11,994 nt of DNA from Bacteroidota bacterium. GTDB lineage: Bacteria > Bacteroidota > Bacteroidia > Bacteroidales > VadinHA17. Positions 8,201-11,994 of the stretch are shown in pieces (position 1 is the first letter of the stretch; every line of letters starts with the position of its first letter). The notes below the pieces were generated by a model, which worked only from the letters and a program-made list of their open reading frames with translations, had not been told where the DNA came from and did no database searches. The stretch lies in NCBI GenBank assembly GCA_006227095.1, contig SBFZ01000129.1, positions 1 through 11,994 on the forward strand, in the 5' to 3' direction. The translations under genes were made by a program, and so were the position numbers.

Positions 8201-8322
8201 TCCTGGTTGAGCTGTGGCCTTAGGAAGGCTTCAACAACCCTGCGCCTGTCGCTTTCATTGCCCTGTGCAGGGGCAATGATGGCAAAAAGATGCATCAGGG
8301 TATTGAGTATTTTTTCGTTCAT
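5239..8322 (-). CDS. TerB-like domain / ABC ATPase / ABCG-type permease fusion protein
   Basis: A 1027-residue half-transporter in the ABCG order (ATPase before membrane domain); substrate unknown. Residues 1-145 are helical and TerB-like (VLVQLLEYCRSDNAGVSNTE at 97-116). Residues 150-245 look beta-rich and match no fold I know. The ATPase spans about 255-480: Walker A GASGAGKS (283-290), Q-loop Gln330, signature ISGGQRKR (389-396), Walker B IMFLDEP (409-415) with catalytic Glu414, and switch His446. A linker with one CPACG pair (Cys495, Cys498) precedes six predicted membrane segments, near 585-604, 624-642, 668-690, 701-722, 726-748 and 983-1001. About 230 charged residues lie between the fifth and sixth, much longer than the usual ABCG loop there. 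The C-terminus is Arg-rich. ABCG-type proteins act as dimers, so it may be a homodimeric exporter or a non-transport ABC machine. Upstream of ATG 8322 there is no clear Shine-Dalgarno site. It is divergent from clpB. Confidence 0.88.
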   Translation of the reverse strand: MNEKILNTLMHLFAIIAPAQGNESDRRRVVEAFLRPQLNQEGVKAYLRIFDAYYAEAQQRLKKGIEARRNAAISVRIIKICFDIGIQLTLNQKIIVLVQLLEYCRSDNAGVSNTELEFIITAAEGFNINPEDYQLIQQFVLSTLEEVPESARILVIDNDRATSYEKTHHIINDSFRGQVRVLNLPQAEMLFVRSFGTGELLLSGQLRHEDRVYLFERGASLKFMSSKPIYYSEVIRQFLDENALASRVVYEASDIEYKFKGGQVGLHRMTFAEESGRLIGIMGASGAGKSTLLSVLNGTNKPDSGEVLINGVNIHTEPEKIKGLIGYVSQDDLLIEELTVYENLFYNARLCFGNLDDEAINRKVDDVLHSLGLHEIKDMKVGTPLNKKISGGQRKRLNISLELIREPAIMFLDEPTSGLSSLDSENILDLLNDLKLKGKLIFVVIHQPSSDIFKMFDRLIFLDTGGYMIYYGIPVGAIGYFKDRMELPRYNDSVCPACGNVNPEQIFSIVESKVLDEFGRPTMTRKVSPAEWSSYFKSRKEDRPPHPKGGNGIPEITLRTPGRLKQFMVFVTRDILAKLSDTQYLAITLLEAPVLALFLAFIIRYFDESVSSPSYTLLQNSNLPVYIFMSVIVAIFMGLTVSAEEIIKDRKILKREAFLNLSWNSYLISKISVQFLISAIQAATFVAVGNSIFGIRGMWFEYWIVLFSCWATANMMGLLISDSFKTVVTIYILIPFLVIPQIILSGIIVKYDRLNPNISSPVSIPVYGEIIAARWGYEALAVDQFMNNRFEKQFYRYDKVISIAKFRKDIWYNEMKSIISRLESNIERDRLGEPDRNDMLLIRNEIEEELGFTTAIPFDLRVIDPDAITPEALTAARDYIERVRRYYIEVSRDAVEARDQAIMAYEQADRDAFIRLKKQYTNESLEEFVRNDNEKDKIKRYRNRLYQNYDQIFYDPEHPMVKAHFYAPQKKVFGLFAPTLAVNTGVIWFMTVSLYILLYFRVLHRILDAAEKFMRVRRDRRDIRRKN

Positions 8323-8480
8323 CCCGGAAAGGTATCAGAAACTGTAAGGCAGTTCCTGAGTGTTATATAACGGCCCTCCCTTTCCTAATATTATACGCAG
8401 GCTGTCATTATGGCATGAACAGGGGCTGTGTGGACATATGGCAAAAAAATTGAACACTGAAAACAAAAAAGAAGTGGAAA
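8323..8480. promoter_or_regulatory. Divergent promoter region between the ABC gene and clpB
   Basis: This 158-nt spacer must hold the promoters of both genes. No perfect TAnnTTTG box is visible on either strand. TACCTTTC on the minus strand (8327-8334) is a near match for the ABC gene but lacks a good upstream TTG and lies very close to the start. An imperfect dyad, CTGTCAT (8402-8408) with ATGAACAG (8415-8422), plus a further CTGT at 8426-8429, could be an operator. No CIRCE element (the HrcA site of heat-shock genes) is seen. The last 40 nt before clpB are A-rich, as is common for leaders in this group. Confidence 0.4.
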
Positions 8481-11075
8481 ATGAATTTTGAGAATTTTAC
8501 AATAAAGGCACAGGAATCAGTTCAGAAAGCTGTTGAGATTGCTTCCGGAAAGGGTCACCAGGCTATAGAGTGCGGCCATCTGCTGAAGGGAATATTAACA
8601 GAGGCTGAGAGCATTGTATCATATATACTTTCAAAGACAGGCGGCAACAGTGCCGCTTTTGGCAAGGCACTTGATGCAGTAATTGACGGATACCCGAAGG
8701 TCAGCGGTGGTGAGCCCTATATATCCTCAGAGTGCTCCGGGCTTTTCAGGCGTGCTGCCGATCATGCAGCCAGGATGCAGGACCGTTTTGTTTCGGTTGA
8801 ACATTTGCTTCTGGCACTGTCAGAATCATCCGGGACAGTTGCCAGGCTGATGAAGGATAATGGCATGGATGCGGCAGCCCTTACAACTGCCATTGCCGAT
8901 TTGCGAAAAGGTGCCAGGGTGAACAGCCAGACCTCAGAAGAGACATGGGACTCGCTGAACAGGTATGCGGTTGACCTCAATGAACGTGCAAGGGCAGGCA
9001 AGCTTGACCCGGTTATCGGGCGCGATGAAGAGATCAGGAGGGTGCTGCAGATCCTTTCACGAAGGACAAAGAACAACCCGATACTTGTAGGTGAACCGGG
9101 AGTGGGAAAGACAGCCATCGCTGAAGGCATTGCCCACAGGATTGTGCGGGGTGACGTGCCTGAAGACCTGATGCAGAAGCGGATCTTCTCACTCGACATG
9201 GGGGCCCTCATTGCAGGGGCAAAATACAAGGGTGAGTTTGAAGAGAGACTCAAGTCTGTTGTCAATGAGGTTATTTCATCTGACGGTGATGTGATACTGT
9301 TCATTGATGAGATCCACACCCTCGTCGGAGCAGGGAAGGGCGAAGGGGCGATGGATGCCGCAAACATTCTCAAGCCTGCCCTGGCCAGGGGTGAACTTCG
9401 CGCCATAGGCGCAACAACCCTGAGTGAGTACCAGAAGTACTTTGAGGCTGACAAGGCTCTGGAGAGACGCTTCCAGGTTGTGATGATAGACGAGCCAGAC
9501 AGGGCTGATGCCATATCCATCCTCAGGGGACTGAGGGAGAAGTATGAGACCCATCACAAGGTAATTATCAGGGATGAGGCTGTCATAGCTGCCGTTGACC
9601 TGTCATACCGCTACATCACTGACAGGTTCCTCCCTGACAAGGCAATAGACCTCATTGATGAGGCAGCTGCCAGGCTCAGGCTGGAGATGAACTCAGTGCC
9701 TGAGGAGATTGACACGGCCGACAGGCAGATCAGGCAGCTTGAGATAGAGCGGGAAGCTGTGAAACGTGACGGTGATACCGTCAAGGAGAAGGAGCTTTCA
9801 AGGGAGATTGCCGACCTTGCTGCCGGGCGTGATGAATTGAAGGCAAGATGGCGTGCGGAAAAGGACCTTGTGGAGAGCCTCCAGAAGAAGAAACAGGATG
9901 CCGAGGAGCTCAGGTTTGAAGCCGAGAGTGCCGAGAGGGCAGGTGACTACGGCAGGGTGGCAGAGATCAGGTACGGGAAACTCATTGAAAACGAGAAGGA
10001 GATTGAGAGGCTGAACAGGGAGATAGAGGAGAAACGTCATGCAGGTTCCATGGTACGTGATGATGTCAGGTCTGAGGATATAGCAGAGATTGTCTCGAGG
10101 TGGACGGGCATTCCGGTCTCCCGGATGCTGGAGAGTGAGAGGGAGAAGCTGCTGAGGCTCGAGGAGGAGCTGCACCGTAGGGTGGTAGGCCAGGATGAGG
10201 CCATCAGGGCAGTCTCTGATGCAGTTCGCCGTTCCAGGGCCGGCTTGCAGGATGAAAAGAGGCCGGTAGGCTCATTCATTTTCCTCGGCACAACAGGAGT
10301 CGGCAAAACCGAGCTGGCAAGGGCACTGGCTGAATATCTCTTCAATGATGAGAATCTTATGACACGAATTGATATGACGGAATACCAGGAGAGGCACAGC
10401 GTTTCGAGACTGATAGGAGCCCCTCCCGGATATGTCGGATATGATGAAGGAGGGCAGCTGACTGAAGCCATCAGGCATAAACCCTATTCAGTGGTATTGC
10501 TTGATGAGATAGAAAAGGCCCATCCTGACATTTTCAACATACTCCTGCAGGTCCTCGATGATGGAAGGCTGACTGACAACAAGGGACGAACAGTCAATTT
10601 CAGAAACTCAATTGTCATAATGACCTCCAACCTTGGATCATCACTGATCCGTGAAAGCATTGAGGAAAGCAGCGGAGCAATGACGAAGGAAAAAGCTGAC
10701 AGGCTGAGAGATGAACTGGTGCAGCTCCTTCGCAACACCCTGAGGCCTGAATTTGTCAACCGTGTTGATGAGATAGTGATGTTCAGGCCGCTGACAATCG
10801 AGCAGGTAAGGGATATTGTCAGGATGCAGTTCGGGCGTGTGGCTCAGATGCTGGAGGAAAAAGGGATCGCCGGTGAGCTGACAGAAAGGGCGGCGGAATG
10901 GCTGGCAGAAAAGGGATTTGATCCGCTGTTCGGGGCAAGACCGGTTAAGAGACTCATACAGAAAGAGATAGTTAATGAACTCTCAAGGCTGATCATTGCC
11001 GGTGACATTGACCGGACCAGGAAGGTGAGGATAGATGTAAAGTCAGGCCGGCTGGTAATTGAAAACGTTCAATAG
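8481..11075 (+). CDS. clpB: ATP-dependent disaggregase ClpB (Hsp104 family)
   Basis: A hexameric AAA+ chaperone that, with DnaK, threads proteins out of aggregates after heat stress; cytoplasmic. At 864 residues it is full length. Domains in order: Clp N-domain repeats (1-145); NBD1 with Walker A GEPGVGKT (204-211), Walker B ILFIDE (272-277) and arginine fingers Arg329-Arg330; the coiled-coil M-domain (about 405-525), rich in Glu, Lys and Arg, which marks ClpB rather than ClpA or ClpC; NBD2 with Walker A GTTGVGKT (603-610), Walker B VVLLDE (671-676), RPEFVNR (755-761) and sensor-2 GARP (818-821). No IGF/IGL loop of the ClpP-binding type is seen, which fits a disaggregase. Start ATG 8481 gives the usual N-terminus (MNFENFTIKAQE). 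Heat-shock control is expected from the family, but no recognised heat-shock element was found upstream. Its last 7 bases overlap the 3' end of the opposite STAS gene. Confidence 0.98.
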   Translation: MNFENFTIKAQESVQKAVEIASGKGHQAIECGHLLKGILTEAESIVSYILSKTGGNSAAFGKALDAVIDGYPKVSGGEPYISSECSGLFRRAADHAARMQDRFVSVEHLLLALSESSGTVARLMKDNGMDAAALTTAIADLRKGARVNSQTSEETWDSLNRYAVDLNERARAGKLDPVIGRDEEIRRVLQILSRRTKNNPILVGEPGVGKTAIAEGIAHRIVRGDVPEDLMQKRIFSLDMGALIAGAKYKGEFEERLKSVVNEVISSDGDVILFIDEIHTLVGAGKGEGAMDAANILKPALARGELRAIGATTLSEYQKYFEADKALERRFQVVMIDEPDRADAISILRGLREKYETHHKVIIRDEAVIAAVDLSYRYITDRFLPDKAIDLIDEAAARLRLEMNSVPEEIDTADRQIRQLEIEREAVKRDGDTVKEKELSREIADLAAGRDELKARWRAEKDLVESLQKKKQDAEELRFEAESAERAGDYGRVAEIRYGKLIENEKEIERLNREIEEKRHAGSMVRDDVRSEDIAEIVSRWTGIPVSRMLESEREKLLRLEEELHRRVVGQDEAIRAVSDAVRRSRAGLQDEKRPVGSFIFLGTTGVGKTELARALAEYLFNDENLMTRIDMTEYQERHSVSRLIGAPPGYVGYDEGGQLTEAIRHKPYSVVLLDEIEKAHPDIFNILLQVLDDGRLTDNKGRTVNFRNSIVIMTSNLGSSLIRESIEESSGAMTKEKADRLRDELVQLLRNTLRPEFVNRVDEIVMFRPLTIEQVRDIVRMQFGRVAQMLEEKGIAGELTERAAEWLAEKGFDPLFGARPVKRLIQKEIVNELSRLIIAGDIDRTRKVRIDVKSGRLVIENVQ

Positions 11076-11419
11076 GGAGAATTCAGGCGGAAGCTCTCCA
11101 GGCATGCATCGCGGTCAGGGTATATGTCAAGCGACTGGTGCAGCTGAAGGAGTTCAAACAATTCACCTGCGCCCTGTGTGAGCGAACATATTCTGTACGT
11201 GCAGTAGTTTGAGCGGGCCACCCTCAGCAGGTAAAGAAACATGGCGAATGCGGTACTGTCAAGATAATTGACCCCGTCCATGTCAATGACCACCTTGGTA
11301 TAGGGTGTCTCAAACAATTTCATGATCACCGGCCTGATCACGTCAACGTTCAGGGCATTGATGCGGTCTGTGCTGAAACTTATTACATCAATGCCGTCAG
11401 TTTTTTCTGTTGCCACCAT
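11069..11419 (-). CDS. STAS-domain protein, anti-sigma factor antagonist (SpoIIAA/RsbV) type
   Basis: A 116-residue single STAS domain. Proteins of this kind bind an anti-sigma kinase when unphosphorylated and are switched off by phosphorylation of a conserved serine. The hallmark is present: KVVIDMDGVNYLDSTAFAMF (43-61 region) holds the beta-strand, then Asp54 and Ser55 at the position of the SpoIIAA phosphoserine, with Thr56 after it. The rest (VIRPVIMKLFE, ELFELLQLHQSLDIYP) fits the helices of the fold. It lies 6 nt downstream of the HPt gene and its Shine-Dalgarno site overlaps that gene's stop codon, so the two are probably translated together. No RsbW-like kinase, SpoIIE-like phosphatase or sigma factor is next to it. 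The gene converges on clpB with a 7-bp overlap. The partner is unknown; the family call is firm, the pathway is not. Confidence 0.85.
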   Translation of the reverse strand: MVATEKTDGIDVISFSTDRINALNVDVIRPVIMKLFETPYTKVVIDMDGVNYLDSTAFAMFLYLLRVARSNYCTYRICSLTQGAGELFELLQLHQSLDIYPDRDACLESFRLNSPY

Positions 11420-11425
11420 AACTGT

Positions 11426-11431
11426 TCACCT
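11426..11431 (-). promoter_or_regulatory. Shine-Dalgarno site of the STAS gene, overlapping the HPt stop codon
   Basis: On the minus strand AGGTGA contains the TGA stop of the HPt gene and lies 6 nt before the STAS start at 11419. The arrangement suggests ribosomes ending the HPt gene re-start on the STAS gene, keeping the two proteins in fixed proportion. Confidence 0.6.
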
Positions 11432-11779
11432 GTTTTTGCTTAGGTAATCGTTTACCTCGGCCATTACTGTTTCGGTGTCTGCTTCAAAGGCAGAGATAAA
11501 ACCTGCATATTTTTCCTTTTCCTCGCCTGCTTTGGCAAGAAGCTCGAACTCCTTGAGCATCTTTGCGGTTTCGTCCATTCCCAGAACTGTGACTGATCCC
11601 TTTGCCTTATGGGCGAGGAGACCCAGTTCATGGTATTTCCCCTGTTCAAGCAGGCTCTTCATCCCGTCGAGGAATTCGGGAACCTGGCTGCCGAAGATCC
11701 CGGCAATCTCAGCCATGGTTTCAGTGTCACCGCCGGTGATGCTGAACAGATAATCAGGTTTGAATATTTTATATTCCAT
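11426..11779 (-). CDS. HPt (histidine phosphotransfer) domain protein
   Basis: A 117-residue stand-alone HPt protein, the kind that carries a phosphoryl group between receiver domains in multistep phosphorelays. The signature is AHKAKGSVTVLGM (56-68): His57 is the predicted phospho-acceptor, followed by Lys60 and Gly61 as in the usual HxLKGS motif, with Ala59 in place of Leu. The flanking helices (MAEIAGIFGSQVPEFLDGMK before, ETAKMLKEFELLAKAG after) fit the four-helix bundle and the expected length of about 110-120 residues. There is no kinase or receiver domain in the protein or elsewhere in the window, so its donor must be encoded elsewhere. It is the first gene of a two-gene unit with the STAS gene. 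Start ATG 11779 has GGAG directly before it, which is too close for a good Shine-Dalgarno site; the leader from the predicted promoter is short. Confidence 0.87.
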   Translation of the reverse strand: MEYKIFKPDYLFSITGGDTETMAEIAGIFGSQVPEFLDGMKSLLEQGKYHELGLLAHKAKGSVTVLGMDETAKMLKEFELLAKAGEEKEKYAGFISAFEADTETVMAEVNDYLSKNR

Positions 11780-11801
11780 CTCCAGAGCTTTAGTGAGGTT
11801 A

Positions 11802-11809
11802 CAAATATA
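11802..11809 (-). promoter_or_regulatory. Predicted -7 box of the HPt-STAS promoter
   Basis: On the minus strand TATATTTG matches the Bacteroidota -7 consensus TAnnTTTG perfectly and would start transcription about 16 nt before the HPt start. At the expected -33 position no TTG is found, so the promoter is either weak, activated, or a chance match. Confidence 0.45.
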
Positions 11810-11897
11810 GGGAATCTGAAACCATCAGAGTATGAGAAATGTCTGAAAGAGCCGGCCAAAAATGATTTTAAGCATCTTTTTATCATCCGAAAAACCC

Positions 11898-11905
11898 TAC
11901 TTTTG
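11898..11905 (+). promoter_or_regulatory. Predicted -7 box of the gcvT promoter
   Basis: TACTTTTG fits TAnnTTTG, ending 24 nt before the gcvT ATG, which leaves a leader of roughly 19 nt. The -33 region holds a T-run (11877-11882) instead of TTG, so the upstream element is imperfect. With the box at 11802-11809 it makes this a divergent promoter region. No glycine riboswitch would fit in so short a leader. Confidence 0.5.
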
Positions 11906-11929
11906 TTTTAGAACCAAAAGCTTAACGAA

Positions 11930-11994
11930 ATGAAGAATACTCCGTTTTTAAAGTACCATGAGGCTCTCGGGGCCAGGATAATTCCCTTTGCCGG
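11930..11994 (+). CDS. gcvT: Aminomethyltransferase (glycine cleavage T protein), first 21 codons, cut by the window end
   Basis: GcvT moves the aminomethyl carbon of glycine from lipoylated H protein to tetrahydrofolate, releasing ammonia. Only the N-terminus is visible: MKNTPFLKYHEALGARIIPFAG (last codon incomplete). The order TPF, then H..LGA, then FAG is the standard opening of bacterial GcvT proteins, so recognition is good despite the short stretch. It starts at ATG 11930, with a predicted Bacteroidota -7 box 24 nt upstream and no clear Shine-Dalgarno site. The remaining 340 or so residues lie beyond the window. Confidence 0.82.
   Translation, partial: MKNTPFLKYHEALGARIIPFA

Noticed and set aside
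8327..8334. TACCTTTC on the minus strand as a -7 promoter box for the ABC gene
   Set aside because: One mismatch to TAnnTTTG, only about 4 nt from the start codon, and no TTG at the expected upstream distance; kept only as a remark in the spacer entry.
8762..9520. A 252-codon open frame on the minus strand inside clpB
   Set aside because: It lies wholly antisense to a strongly conserved clpB, its translation is Ser-, Ala- and Pro-rich as expected for a codon shadow, and it has no recognisable domain or start signal.
11076..11099. GGAGA/TCTCC stem just after the clpB stop as an intrinsic terminator
   Set aside because: Five-pair stem with a long loop and no T-tract, lying inside the STAS coding sequence; too weak to call.

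Overview
The window looks like a chromosomal segment from a member of the Bacteroidota, probably Bacteroidales or a close relative. The clearest sign is a promoter ahead of the siaB-like gene that matches the Bacteroidota sigma consensus (TTG, 19 nt, TAnnTTTG). Two further TAnnTTTG boxes lie between the divergent HPt and gcvT genes. Most starts have weak or A-rich ribosome binding sites, and several proteins have the typical Bacteroidota form: the S41 protease with a helical tail, the THUMP methyltransferase, the SiaB/SiaC pair and a very large ABCG-like protein. Base composition is moderate and even, and I see no insertion sequences, integrases, tRNAs, rRNAs or CRISPR arrays. The placement rests on sequence reading, not on a database search.

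Layout. Positions 1-3927 form a rightward run: the C-terminal two thirds of guaA (GMP synthase, cut by the window edge), a secreted S41 C-terminal processing protease, and a THUMP-domain rRNA methyltransferase whose start overlaps the protease stop by 4 bp. After a 141-nt gap with its own promoter comes a two-gene unit (4069-5032): a SiaB-family protein kinase and its predicted substrate, a SiaC-family phosphoprotein. It ends in a strong hairpin terminator. Facing it is one 3.1-kb leftward gene (5239-8322) for a 1027-residue protein with a TerB-like N-terminus, an ABC ATPase and an ABCG-type membrane domain. Divergent from that is clpB (8481-11075), the full-length disaggregase. Converging on clpB, and overlapping its last 7 bases, is a leftward pair: an HPt phosphotransfer protein followed by a STAS anti-sigma-antagonist-like protein. 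At the right edge the first 21 codons of gcvT start rightward.

How the genes may work together. guaA, clpB, gcvT and the methyltransferase are housekeeping genes. The regulatory interest is two separate small phospho-signalling modules within 8 kb: SiaB-SiaC (Ser/Thr kinase plus phosphorylatable SiaC with Thr68 in place) and HPt-STAS (histidine phosphotransfer plus a SpoIIAA-like protein with the target Ser in place). Neither has its usual phosphatase, kinase or output partner nearby. Whether they are connected, and whether the TerB-ABCG protein is linked to either, cannot be decided from sequence alone.
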